A DNA stretch of 64,000 nucleotides from Aplectana chamaeleonis (Eukaryota; Nematoda; Chromadorea; Rhabditida; Cosmocercidae): NCBI GenBank assembly GCA_029168955.1, contig JAPDOI010001053.1, positions 1 to 64,000 of the forward strand. Direction: 5' to 3'. Below the pieces are notes generated by a model. That model was not told where the DNA came from and searched no databases. It was given only the letters and a program-made list of their open reading frames with translations. Made by a program: the position numbers and the translations under genes. The stretch's first letter is position 1; every line of letters starts with the position of its first letter. This document shows, one piece after another, positions 37,992-47,586 of this stretch.

Positions 37992-39908
37992 ATGGAAAAC
38001 TCTGGCAAGAAAAACTGCTACACCTCCGTGAGAATTTTGTGCCGGTGGCAAAATGCAAACTTGTGCAATCAACTTGTGAAGCACGCAGCAATTGAAGCGC
38101 AACTCACATTTCGCGGCAATACGCACATATTACATGAACCGCTTTGCACTTTTCACGACGTCCCCATGACGTCATCAGAAGCCCGAAGCACTTTTCACGA
38201 CGTCCCGGTGACGTTACCAGAAGCCCGAAGCACTTTTCACGACGTCCCGATGACGTCACCAGAAGCCCGAAGCACTTTTCACCACGTCCCGATGACGTCA
38301 CCAGAAGCACGAAGCACTTCTCACGACGTCCCGATGACGTCATCAGAAGCCCGAAGCACTTTTCCCGACGTCCCGATGACGTCACCAGAAGCCCGAAGCA
38401 CTTCTCACGACGTCCCGATGACGTCACCAGAAGCCCGAAGCACTTTTCACGACGTCCCGATGACGTCACCAGAAGCCCGAAGCACTTTTCACGAAGTCCC
38501 GATGACGTTACCAGAAGCCCGAAGCACTTTTCACGACGTCCCGATGACGTCACCAGAAGCCCGAAGCACTTTTCACGCCGTCCCGATGACGTTACCAGAA
38601 GCCCGAAGCACTTTTCACGACGTCCCGATGACGTCACCAGAAGCCCGAAGCACTTTTCACCACGTCCCGATGACGTCACCAGAAGCACGAAGCACTTCTC
38701 ACGACGTCCCGATGACGTCATCAGAAGCCCGAAGCACTTTTCACGACGTCCCGATGACGTCACCAGAAGCCCGAAGCACTTCTCACGACGTCCCGATGAC
38801 GTCACCAGAAGCCCGAAGCACTTTTCACGACGTCCCGATGACGTCACCAGAAGCCCGAAGCACTTTTCACCACGTCCCGATGACGTCACCAGAAGCACGA
38901 AGCACTTCTCACGACGTCCCGATGACGTCATCAGAAGCCCGAAGCACTTTTCACGACGTCCCGATGACGTCACCAGAAGCACGAAGCACTTCTCACGACG
39001 TCCCGATGACGTCACCAGAAGCCCGAAGCACTTTTCACGACGTCCCGATGACGTCACCAGAAGCCCGAAGCACTTTTCACCACGTCCCGATGACGTCACC
39101 AGAAGCACGAAGCACTTCTCACGACGTCCCGATGACGTCATCAGAAGCCCGAAGCACTTTTCACGACGTCCCGATGACGTCACCAGAAGCCCGAAGCACT
39201 TTTCACGACGTCCCGATGACGTCACCAGAAGCCCGAAGCACTTCTCACGACGTCCCGATGACGTCACCAGAAGCCCGAAGCACTTTTCACGACGTCCCGA
39301 TGACGTCACCAGAAGCCCGAAGCACTTCTCACGACGTCCCGATGACGTCATCAGAAGCCCGAAGCACTTTTCACGACGTCCCGATGACGTCACCAGAAGC
39401 CCGAAGCACTTTTCACCACGTCCCCATGACGTCACCAGAAGCACGAAGCACTTCTCCCGACGTCTCGATGACGTCCCCAGAAGCCCGAAGCACGTTTCAC
39501 GACGTCCCGATGACGTCACCAGAAGCCCGAAGCACTTTTCCCGACGTCCCGATGACGTCACCAGAAGGCCGAAGCACTTCACGACGTCCCGATGACGTCA
39601 CCAGAAGCCCGAAGCACTTTCACGACGTCCCGATGACGTCACCAGAAGCCCGAAGCACTTTTCACGACGTCCCGATGACGTCACCAGAAGCCCGAAGCAC
39701 TTTTCACGACGTCCCGATCAGGGGTGTGCGGAAAATTCTTTTCGGTAAATTTTTTACCGAAAGTTTTTACCGAATTTTTTTCTCGGTAAATACGGTAAAA
39801 ACGGGAAATTCGGTAAAAATTCCGACTTCGGCTTTGGTACATATCCCATACGATAGCACAAATAAACAACATTATTTATGCACCATTTTTAAAAGTGCTC
39901 GAGGATAG
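37992..39908 (+). CDS. Open frame across the 42-bp tandem array (doubtful)
   Basis: A 638-codon frame. About 50 non-repeated residues come first, then about 38 copies of a 14-residue unit (TFHDVPMTSPEARS), then a tail encoded by the hAT-like insertion at 39719. I recognise no family, signal peptide or membrane segment. The unit length, 42 bp, is a multiple of three, so open frames persist in three readings here (another plus frame and a minus frame of 492 codons). Openness alone is therefore weak evidence. Two points slightly favour coding: a TATA-like box 131 bp upstream, and a pair of indels (minus 2 near 39570, minus 1 near 39618) that together keep this frame. I think it is most likely non-coding satellite. 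Confidence 0.12.
   Translation: MENSGKKNCYTSVRILCRWQNANLCNQLVKHAAIEAQLTFRGNTHILHEPLCTFHDVPMTSSEARSTFHDVPVTLPEARSTFHDVPMTSPEARSTFHHVPMTSPEARSTSHDVPMTSSEARSTFPDVPMTSPEARSTSHDVPMTSPEARSTFHDVPMTSPEARSTFHEVPMTLPEARSTFHDVPMTSPEARSTFHAVPMTLPEARSTFHDVPMTSPEARSTFHHVPMTSPEARSTSHDVPMTSSEARSTFHDVPMTSPEARSTSHDVPMTSPEARSTFHDVPMTSPEARSTFHHVPMTSPEARSTSHDVPMTSSEARSTFHDVPMTSPEARSTSHDVPMTSPEARSTFHDVPMTSPEARSTFHHVPMTSPEARSTSHDVPMTSSEARSTFHDVPMTSPEARSTFHDVPMTSPEARSTSHDVPMTSPEARSTFHDVPMTSPEARSTSHDVPMTSSEARSTFHDVPMTSPEARSTFHHVPMTSPEARSTSPDVSMTSPEARSTFHDVPMTSPEARSTFPDVPMTSPEGRSTSRRPDDVTRSPKHFHDVPMTSPEARSTFHDVPMTSPEARSTFHDVPIRGVRKILFGKFFTESFYRIFFSVNTVKTGNSVKIPTSALVHIPYDSTNKQHYLCTIFKSARG
38147..39718. repeat. 42-bp tandem array with paired GACGTC sites
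   Basis: About 37 copies of a 42-bp unit: CACTTTTCACGACGTCCCGA followed by TGACGTCACCAGAAGCCCGAAG. Each unit carries two GACGTC hexamers, the second inside the palindrome TGACGTCA, the consensus CRE bound by CREB/ATF factors. Variant units (CACCACG with GCACG; CACTTCTCACG; GTCATCAG) are arranged in a five-unit, 210-bp higher-order pattern: the CACCACG unit starts at 38651, 38861 and 39071. The array continues for 68 bp after the hAT-like insertion. Confidence 0.97.
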
Positions 39909-41327
39909 TGTAAATAATGAGCGAGTTTTATTAATGTTCTGAGACAGCCAAATCATCCGGCAAAGAGAATGATGAAGCTCATTAGAGAGAGGTCGATTAG
40001 GAAGCCGTTCGCAGATGCTCCTCTTAAAGTTGATGTACAGAGATGGGCCGACTCCAACATGAAAAGGCTTTGTCTTCTGCGCGAGGAGCACACCCAGTTT
40101 GTTCGAGGATATCTGGAGAAGGCGGCTGTGAACCCTAGTTTAGGAGCAGTGCCGCCTCGGGTTTGCGAGACCGAGTCTCAACTCGGCCGGCGAGCCAGAT
40201 GTGCTCTCGCCTCGCTGCGCTATGGCCACTCTATTCTGCTAATGTCTTACGCCAACAAGATCGACAGCAGCCGACCAGACGCATGCATGGACTGTGGTGC
40301 TCCCGGACACGACACGGCGCACTTGTTCATGTGCCCGAAGAGACCTACCTCCTTAACAACAGTGGACCTCTGGACGAATCCTGTGAAGGCCGCCCAGTTC
40401 CTCAACCTATGACAAAGACCACTTTGAGGCTGCAGAAGAAGAAGAAGCTGAATGGCTGAACCCGATCAGCGGGACGTTGATTTTGAGAAAGAGTAACATT
40501 TTCAAATTTTCTGTCATCAAGGCCTTTTTTTAGTGACTCAAAATTAGGCCAGCAGGGAAAACATCCTTTCCGCCTCAACTGTGCCAGGAGGCGCGCACAA
40601 GTTTTTATTGGTGGTGCTATGTGGGATGGAGGAAGGGCACTGTGGCGCGATCACTTGGCCACGCCCATTTCACCGTGCCGCACTAAATTTGAGCCTCTAC
40701 CCGGGGTTTCCCTCTCCTGCCAAAATTAGGGGAGTCGTTGCGGCACGGAAAAATGGGCGTGGCCAAGTGCAATACAACAGTGCCCCCCCCCCTCATCCCA
40801 CAAGCACCTTATTAGTCAGTGAGGAAAGGTGTGGATACGATAATTTCACAATGCAGTCATCCCAGAACTGCGCAGTGGATTCAGTGTTGTGTCCGGGGGC
40901 TCAAAAGAATTTTTCCACTTCCTGAAATATCTGCTTCAGGCCTGTGCTGCGTTGCGAACCTAATCACATTTCTAAATAAAATATGTATTTCTCGTAGTGG
41001 TACATATCTCGACAAGAAGAAGCACTTAATAGAAAAAGTGAAGAGATCGTTTGAATATTCAAAAAGTAAGCCAAACAGTTTAAAAAAGAGTAACAAAAAT
41101 AAGGATGAAAACGGATATCGTGCCAAGGGCATGCCATAACAGTGACAATGACGTGAAATACGAGTAAGAAGTAGGCCGAATCGGCGAAAACACCCATTTT
41201 TCCTTTTCGGTAAAAATTTCGGTAAATTTCGAGAACAATTTGGTAAATCGGTAAATCAAAATTTTCCGAAAATCACCGGTAAATCCGGAAAATCGGTAAA
41301 TCGGTTAACGGAAAATGCACATACCTG
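39719..41327. mobile_element. hAT-like non-autonomous element (8-bp target duplication)
   Basis: 1609 bp, flanked on both sides by GTCCCGAT (39711-39718 and 41328-41335), which is part of the 42-bp unit. The ends are imperfect inverted repeats: CAGGGGTGTGCGG at left and, complemented, CAGGTATGTGCAT at right. Subterminal regions on both sides are built of degenerate CGGTAAA motifs. An 8-bp duplication with CAGG ends is the signature of the hAT superfamily. No transposase is present. The interior holds a retroelement fragment and an inverted GGCCACGCCCATTT segment (40661-40765). Confidence 0.92.
39969..40412 (+). pseudogene. Non-LTR retrotransposon, C-terminal fragment
   Basis: A 147-codon open frame matching the C-terminal tail of non-LTR retrotransposon polyproteins, downstream of the reverse transcriptase. 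It has LRYGHS at about residues 83-88, then a zinc-knuckle-like CMDCGAPGHDTAHLFMC with Cys106, Cys109, His114, His118 and Cys122, and the closing DLWTNPVKAAQFLNL. The frame ends in TGA, and a short GAAGAAGAAGAAG tract follows at about 40434-40446, resembling a retroelement 3-prime tail. No reverse transcriptase or endonuclease part is present, so it is a 5-prime-truncated copy. It lies inside the hAT-like element. Confidence 0.85.
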
Positions 41328-41395
41328 GTCCCGATGACGTCACCAGAAGCCCGAAGCGCTTTTCACGACGTCCCGATGACGTCATCAGAAGCCCC
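41328..41395. repeat. 42-bp array, continuation after the insertion
   Basis: Starts with the duplicated GTCCCGAT and holds about 1.6 further units, one with CGCTTTTC in place of CACTTTTC, ending at GCCCC. Confidence 0.95.
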
Positions 41396-41512
41396 ACTCA
41401 CCTACAAATCGATTACTTACCAGCCTACGTACCCATTACCAACTAACCTGTCTGCCAAGTTGATTGCAGCGACCATTGGCAGTGGCTATTAGCAGTGAGG
41501 ACTGAAAAGCGT

Positions 41513-41810
41513 GACGGCCTACGGCCTACGGCCTACGGCCTTAGGCCAACGGCCTACGGCCCACGGCCTACGGCCTACGGCGCACGACATGAAAATTTCT
41601 TAAGCTTTCGGGCTCCCAACGGTTAATTGTGAACCGATTTGGCTGAAATTTGGACAGCAGGTGTCTTTTGAACCCCTTCACTTATATCCAGAAGGAAATC
41701 TTCAGAAATTTTGTTTTAAAGATTCTATAAACTGTTTTATAAAATTCCAAGTGATCACAAGGTGTAGGCAAAACCAAACCTGACCAGCCGCTTCGCGGCT
41801 GGAGCGATAA
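41513..41810 (+). repeat. Dispersed repeat R, copy 2 (unfilled TTAA site)
   Basis: Begins with about ten copies of a 7-bp motif (CGGCCTA and variants, 41516-41583). It then runs collinear with 29404-30074 but has an uninterrupted AAATTTCTTAAGCTTTCGGG where copy 1 carries a MITE. It ends near a short perfect hairpin, CCAGCCGC-TTC-GCGGCTGG (41790-41808). Confidence 0.85.
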
Positions 41811-42233
41811 TCAGGCTCGGAGACAAGTGGCCTTACAAACAGCATAGCACATATAGCATTGCCGACAATACCGATATTGCCGAGAACCATTTAATACCAA
41901 GGAATCCTTTTTGTTACGTTGCTGGTCAGTCCCAAGTTGTTGAATGACAACGGTGGTCTCCTCTATTTGGGAACAGTGGTCCGCACAGACTGATTGGCTA
42001 CAATTCCATTAGCTCCAAACCTCCGAGTGCATTGTTAGTTGCCATTGATCGGTTTTTTTTTCATTCAATATGTTGTTTTTGGCATCAGTTTTTGTTTCGT
42101 TTCATTTCTAGCCGTATTGTGCACGCTGGTGACGGCGTACAAATAAATAAATAAATAAATATAGCATTACCGACAATCACACCATACCAACGTTAACTGC
42201 AAATAAAACAAACGAGCAAAACAGATATCAACT
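41811..42233 (+). repeat. Retroposon-like 3-prime end with AAAT tail, plus unassigned sequence
   Basis: The tract AAATAAATAAATAAATAAATA (42141-42161) follows GACGGCGTAC. The same ACGGCGTACAA appears before an A-rich tail at about 55882. This looks like the 3-prime end of a short retroposon, but its 5-prime end is not defined. Confidence 0.5.
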
Positions 42234-42237
42234 TTAA

Positions 42238-42722
42238 AGGCACTGCTCGCGATAGAAATCGCTTTCCTGTTTTTTTGCCTATCTTGAAACCGGTCCCATT
42301 CTGATTCCAATGATGCTTCTGGAATCGTACAAGACCTTCTGGGAATGGAGTTATGGTCCCTCAAAAATTGAGCTAGGGAAAATGGTGGACGAGTTGTCCG
42401 AGGCTTGTAACTTCCGTCTTTTGCAGCCAATGTGTGCGAGCTGACCTGAGTAAAGATAGAAGTTGAGAATGAAGGGGAGAACGGGGTCTTTGATCGGAAA
42501 CCATTGCTCAACTCACGATTTCGGGTGTTCCTTTGTTCACGTCGACGGGCGGGAAGAGGCGGGACTCGCCCACAATGGCGGGGTTTTCCCACTTTTCTAA
42601 GCCGTTTTGCGGCTCCTGGGTAGCTTTTCGTCCCGTTTTTTCGAAGCTGTTCTGCTTCTGAGAGCCACGAGAAGCGTTTGTCATGAAAAATTCGAGGATG
42701 AAGTTTATCGCGAACAGTGCCT
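42238..42722. mobile_element. Family A TTAA MITE, copy in reverse orientation
   Basis: 485 bp. TTAA at 42234-42237, then AGGCACTGCTCGCGATAG. The right end is CGCGAACAGTGCCT, then ATAA (a decayed TTAA). The interior runs opposite to the copy at 44263-44725. The 193-codon minus frame inside is incidental. Confidence 0.85.
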
Positions 42723-42811
42723 ATAAAGAATGCTCTCCTCAGAAACAACCTTAGGCCTTTTATGGAAAATCCTCATATCACATAGACACCCGCATATGAG
42801 GTAGACGACCT

Positions 42812-43404
42812 CTAATAGAAATCCTTTGAGCACAGAAACTTATTAAGTTCACGACTGAAAGTGATGAATGACGTAGCAGTAACAGCTTCTGTCGGGAGCT
42901 CATTCCACAGTTTGATGACCCGATTCAGAAATGATTGCTTATAGTGTTGAGTTCGGACCTTATTCATTAATAGCCGTAACACGTGTCCCCTAGTGAAGGA
43001 ATTGGTGTTTGAAAAAGTGAACATACTTTCAGTGTCTATGTCAATTGTATTACGGATATTTTTGAAGAGCAAAACCTGATCGTAAACGGGGGACAGGGGC
43101 TGTCTACACACCGAGGGAGGAGTTGTCCCATTTTTGCAGTTTGAAACATCAAGCCACTCAACGCGAGCGAGGAGGTCGCGAGTGGAATTAGAGCCGCAAA
43201 AGGCGGGACAACTCTACCATAGATGTGTAGAGAGTCCCTGTCCACGTAAACGGTTCTGCGAAAGATCAGGGTGGAAGCGTCCAAGTAGGACAGTCGCTCC
43301 TGGTAGGATACCCCAAAGAGACCAGCTCTGGCAAGAATACGTGAAGTGAAGCTCCTTTGTACACCTTCCACCGCATCAATCAACTTCTCAATTATATCCA
43401 CCAT
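42812..43404 (-). pseudogene. Non-LTR retrotransposon reverse transcriptase, C-terminal fragment
   Basis: Two overlapping minus-strand frames (43036-43404 and 42812-43111) together resemble the C-terminal tail of CR1/Jockey-type polyproteins. They contain EGVQRSFTSRIL, then YQERLSYLDASTLIFRR in the first frame, and SFLNRVIKLWNELPTEAV in the second. A frameshift within 43036-43111 joins them. No catalytic reverse transcriptase motifs are present. A small hairpin (GAGGTAGACGACCTC, 42798-42812) lies just past the last codon, as is common at non-LTR 3-prime ends. The family placement is approximate. Confidence 0.7.
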
Positions 43405-44258
43405 ACAAGGTTAGGATGACTTTTGTGATTGCCTGAATTACCTTTTTAGAAGACCTCTTTTCTTGCGATTTTTGCACGTTTGCCAGGAATAACAGTTTCC
43501 TGCGTTTCGATTTAGCAGGGAATCTCAAAATCGAAAATCTTTCCGGACCCTGCTTACGAAAAAAGGAAAAACGGTGGAGAGAGCTCAACCTTCGAATGCA
43601 GAGTATCACGTCGCTGCGTCCCACCGGTGACAGCTACTCCTTCTCCATCAGGCATGATTATAAAGTGTTTCAGTTGCGACCGCTTCGTGACAGTATACTT
43701 GGGCGAAACTGTAAAAATTTTCGAATTTCAAATTTTTGAATAAACTCGAAAGTGGTATTTTTCGAATCTCGGATTTTTGAATATATTCGAAAAACTGATT
43801 TCTCGAATTTCAAATTGTCGAGTATATTCGAAGCTCAAAACTTCCGAATTTTCGAATAATTTGCTCTATTTTTCGGATAGATTCTCTCGAAATAACAAAT
43901 AATAGCTACTGTTTTGAAAATTAGTTTTCAGCTGTCATCTACTGTGACTCTTTTTGTAGAAGTATTCATGGGTTCCACTTACTCTTAATCTCAAACAATT
44001 TTTAATCAGGATGGCTGTAGAATCTGTTCCTGGGGTTGAATTGTGTCGGAACTGGTTGGGAGAGCCTACCACAATGTTGGGCGCCATTCATACGGCACGC
44101 GCGTGACGTCCGGACGTGGTGTTGATGTACTATTGACCTGAAGCCTCATGCGCGCGGCACGCGCGTGACGCCCGCTCCGCCATGGCTCGCGGCGGCCGTA
44201 ACAAATTTTGGTCATTTCATAATTAGTCCGTCTTCGATTTCATTCTGTTTAATAATAT
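43405..44258. mobile_element. hAT-like element remnant (TATACTT left end)
   Basis: At 43694 the sequence TATACTTGGGCGAAACTG opens a tract of degenerate TTCGAA/ATTCGAAT motifs to about 43880, as in the related elements at 50.2 and 56.6 kb. No matching right end is found before the MITE at 44263. Sequence 43405-43693 is unassigned. Around 44090-44190 a CACGCGCGTGACG phrase occurs twice. Confidence 0.45.
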
Positions 44259-44262
44259 TTAA

Positions 44263-44725
44263 AGACAGTGTTCACGAAGAAAAAGTTGCACGTTTCTTTG
44301 GCCGAAACGCAAGCTTTGGGTCCCTCTAAGAAGATTAAGAACGGAAGTGCGAAGAAAAACGGCCGTTAAGTGGGTGAAAATCTCGTGGGCCAGTCAACCC
44401 ATTGGGCCACTCCGCCCACGTCCTATAACAGTTTCCCTGAATTCGTGGTTAGATGAGCGATGGTTTCCGATCAAAAGCCTCGTTCTTCCCTTCATTCTCA
44501 ACGTCTCTCTTTACTCAGGTCAGCTCGCACACATCGGCTGCAAAAAACGGGAGTTACAAGCCTCGGACAACTCGTCCACAATGCTTCCTAGCTGAACTTT
44601 GAGGGGCCATAACTCCGTTTCCACGGGGTCTTGTACGATTCCAGGGACATCATTGAAATCAGCATGGGGCCGTTTTCAAGATAAGTGGAAGAACAGAAAA
44701 ACGACTTCTATCGTGAACACTGCCT
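44263..44725. mobile_element. Family A TTAA MITE, well-preserved copy
   Basis: 463 bp with intact TTAA on both sides (44259-44262 and 44726-44729). Left end AGACAGTGTTCACGAAG, right end ATCGTGAACACTGCCT. Close to the copy at 30546-31009 along its whole length. Confidence 0.92.
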
Positions 44726-44729
44726 TTAA

Positions 44730-45270
44730 GTTGAGGGCTATCTTCTGCTACTGTGATAGTGATCGCATGTACAGATTTTGCTCGCTCGGCAAAGTTAGGG
44801 CCCACTTTAATCCGCGTCACGCGCGTTTAGCACGAAACGCCTGGCTTCAGGCGAGACTTGACCCCCACTATACCTTTCCGGGGAAGCGCCTTATCCCACC
44901 CAGATGCCAAGACCCTAGCTCCGCTCTCAAGACCTACTACTACGCCATGACGCGGCCTAGGCAAATTTGCTGCCGCCGAGCTTGCACGACTTCAGGTGGG
45001 GGGCAGGACTGAAAACGCGAGCTTGAAATCCTTACGCCCTTTCACCTTTTGCCGCCACTTAGCCGGAAGTTGGCAACTAGCTTCTTCGCACATGAGATTG
45101 CTGGCGAAATCGATCGGCGATTGGGACTGGTAACGAGACAGTAAAGCACGGCAAACGCCGCTATAGCGGTAATAACCATCGAGAACGTTTTCTCACCACC
45201 GCGTTTTATCTTTTCTCCTAAGGAGCGGCATTTGACGCGGTAGCAAAGGTATGAAAAGGGTGTTAGTGAG
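44730..45270. other. Unassigned spacer
   Basis: No gene, RNA or repeat recognised. The 137-codon frame at 44599-45012 starts inside the MITE and shows no family resemblance. Confidence 0.4.
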
Positions 45271-45463
45271 CTACACAGCGACAGCTGCAGTGGCAACGAC
45301 AGGCATCGGAACATTTGCAATATGTCAGCCCTCCACGACACGTCGCTGCGACAGACACGGGACAACTGTTCTTACGACGCCCAGTGATTCGATGCTGGTC
45401 CCGTATTTGTTCTAAATGCCACGACTGTCGCTCCTGGCGGCGACAATGTATACCATTGACCTT
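45271..45463. repeat. GC-rich repeat E, copy 1
   Basis: Contains CACAGCGACAGC, CATTTGCAATATGTCAGCCCTCC and CGACACGTCGCTGCGACAG. It ends with TATACCATTGACC, the inverted form of the start of copy 2. The left end is not clear. Related copies are at 52771-52977 and 57722-58030. Confidence 0.6.
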
Positions 45464-45549
45464 AGGCGACGTTCATACTCTCGCAGCCGAGAGGCGCGTC
45501 GTAGTACGATACTATAACATCGATCGCGCCGCGTAAATCTTCTTCTTCT

Positions 45550-46196
45550 TCAGCGTTTGTCCCGCATTGTAGCAGGGTCCGCTTTTCTCGAACGTTGCCG
45601 CCATTTGACCTTGTCATTCGCGTTGTCAGGATGGAGGCCTGCAATTTTGATATCGTTGTGCAAAACATCCAGCCATCTCTGCTTAGGTCGTCCTCATGGT
45701 CGCTGGCCCGTCACTTGGAGCTGCATAGCCGCTTTCGCTATCGAGTGTTCTCCAGCTCGCAGAACGTGCCCATACCATCTTAGGCGATTTTCGCGAAGTT
45801 TGTCCGAAATGGGCGCGACACCAAATCTTTCACGCACATCTTCATTCCGAACTCGGTCCAATCGGGTCAATCCACCACTCCACCTGAGCATCTTCGTTTC
45901 CATCACGCCTAGCCGTCGTTCTGCTTCCTTGGTCATTGGATAACACTCTGTGCCATACAGTGCGACGGGCCTCACAACCGAACGATAAATCTTTGACTTG
46001 AGCCTGTCGCAAACCTTTTTATCACAGAGCACTCCACTCGCGGTACGCCACTTCAACCAAGCAGCATTGATGCGTGCGTCGACTTCAGCCGTCAGCGTCC
46101 CATCATCGCAAAGCGTTGATCCAAGATATCGAGACGTATGCGCTTTTGACAAGACTGCGTTGTCGACTTGGATGGAACCGTCACAACTCGCATTTG
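45550..46196 (-). pseudogene. RTE polyprotein, C-terminal region
   Basis: The part downstream of the reverse transcriptase. It is out of frame with it because of a homopolymer of nine A on the coding strand (46209-46217), where gain or loss of bases restores the frame. Motifs seen are YLGSTLCDDG, KSKIYRSVVRPVALYGTECY and RWYGHVLR, which are usual in RTE/BovB-like C-termini. An in-frame TGA at 45694-45696 (an arginine position in the phrase QRP-GRPKQRW) interrupts it before the natural stop at 45550-45552. Confidence 0.88.
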
Positions 46197-47099
46197 TCAT
46201 GTATTCGGTTTTTTTTTATTGAGTCGTAAGCCGAATGCTGCCAGTCTGTCGTGCCAAGCTTGAACTTGTGCTTGGAGGTTTCCTTTGCTGTCTGAGGCGA
46301 GCATCACGTCGTCAGCATACAACAGGGTCCAAGGTGCTGAACTCTGCAAATCTCGCGTGATGACATCCATGACGATGATGAAGAGCAGCGGGGAGAGGGC
46401 GGAGCCTTGATGAACTCCAACAGTGATTCGAAAAGGCCTTGATGTTCCTGCCGCGCATCGTATGCAACTTGACGTGTCCACGTACAAAAGCTTCACCCAA
46501 TCGATCAATTCTTCGGGGACATCTCGGCTACGCAGAGCGTACCATATTACTTCGTGAGGGACTCTGTCGAACGCTTTCTCAAGATCAAGAAAGGCGAGGT
46601 GAACAGCTTCTCCTTTTTCACGATGCTTTTCCACAAGAAGTCGGGTCGCATGGATAGCATCGACGGTGCCGCAGTTCCTGACAAAACCACACTGATTTAC
46701 GCTCAGCTCAACGACATCACGAATTCTTCTATCCAGAATCCTCTCGAAAATCTTCATTGTATGGCTAAGAAGTCGGATGGGCCGGTAGTTGCAACAGTCA
46801 GCAGGACTCCCTTTCTTCTTGAAAATCGGGACTGTGGTGCTTGACTTCCAATCTGAGGGAACCTTGCGCTCAGTCACAATGCGGTTGAATAACAATGCAA
46901 GCCAGGCAGTTGGGTTCCAACGTCGACTCTTCCATAACTCGGCGGCAATATCATCAGGTCCGGTAGCTTTGCCATTCTTCATCGCTTTCAAAGCCTCTGC
47001 TACTTCGCTCGCTGTGATAGGCGACACCGCCCCATAAACCGGAAGAGCATGAGGTAACGGGGAATGCGGGAACTCTTCTGTCGAGACCGCTTCGAAGTA
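46197..47099 (-). pseudogene. RTE reverse transcriptase domain
   Basis: Reverse transcriptase that copies the element RNA at the nicked target. In the 276-residue open frame (46197-47027) the motifs appear in order: GKATGPDDIAAE near 19-30, CCNYRPIRLLS near 78-88, FLDLEKAFDRVPHE with catalytic Asp148, VGVHQGSALSPLLF, and LLYADDVMLAS with catalytic Asp239 and Asp240. All three catalytic aspartates are present. The frame extends upstream in phase to an amber stop at 47100-47102 that separates it from the linker region, and it ends downstream at the nine-A frameshift. Inactive as it stands. Confidence 0.93.
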
Positions 47100-47558
47100 C
47101 TACCGCCACCTTTCCTTCGCCTGCTCAGCATTCGACAGCAGCCGACCATGTCCATCGTTTATCCCAACAAACTTCTCTATATCCTCCGTCTTTCGGTTTC
47201 GTGACCTGACGAGCCGGTAGAGATCGCGCTCGCCCTCTCTCGTGTCAAGCTTACGATATAGAGCTTCGTATCGTTGACCTCTCGTTCTCGCTACTGCCTT
47301 CTTAGCCGCACTTTTCGCGACTTGATACTCTTTCCAGTTGGCCGGGGTTTTCTCTTTGAGGAAAGCGTGGTAAAGAGCCTTCTTCCTTCGTACACATGCC
47401 TTTACTTCGTTAGTCCATAACCACGCTTCCTTCTCGATGTACCTCCGTCCAGGCTTTGTCGTTCCAAGAACGGAGCGAGCAGCTTGAACTATGCTCCTCT
47501 CTGCTTCCTCCCCAGCTCTCTTCGACGCTTGTGATCTGAGGTAGATGGATTCGAACAA
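47100..47558 (-). pseudogene. RTE linker region between endonuclease and reverse transcriptase
   Basis: A lysine- and arginine-rich stretch of about 150 residues (for example EEAERSIVQAARSVLG, ACVRRKKALYHAFL, RTRGQRYEALYRKLDTREGE). It has the expected size and character for the spacer between the two enzymatic domains. It is separated from the endonuclease by a TAG at 47587-47589 and a frame change, and from the reverse transcriptase by the in-frame TAG at 47100-47102. Confidence 0.85.
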
Positions 47559-47586
47559 TTACTTAGGGTGCCTTGTCCTTGAAACT

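Noticed and set aside
38104..39595. 492-codon minus frame and 483-codon second plus frame over the 42-bp array
   Set aside because: A unit length divisible by three keeps several frames open at once. These two have no start context or neighbours of their own.
41516..41583. Telomere-like repeats (TTAGGC)
   Set aside because: TTAGGC occurs once by variation of a CGGCCTA heptamer; the period is 7, not 6.
41790..41830. Helitron 3-prime end (hairpin CCAGCCGC-TTC-GCGGCTGG)
   Set aside because: No CTRR terminus about ten bases after the hairpin and no matching 5-prime TC end were seen.
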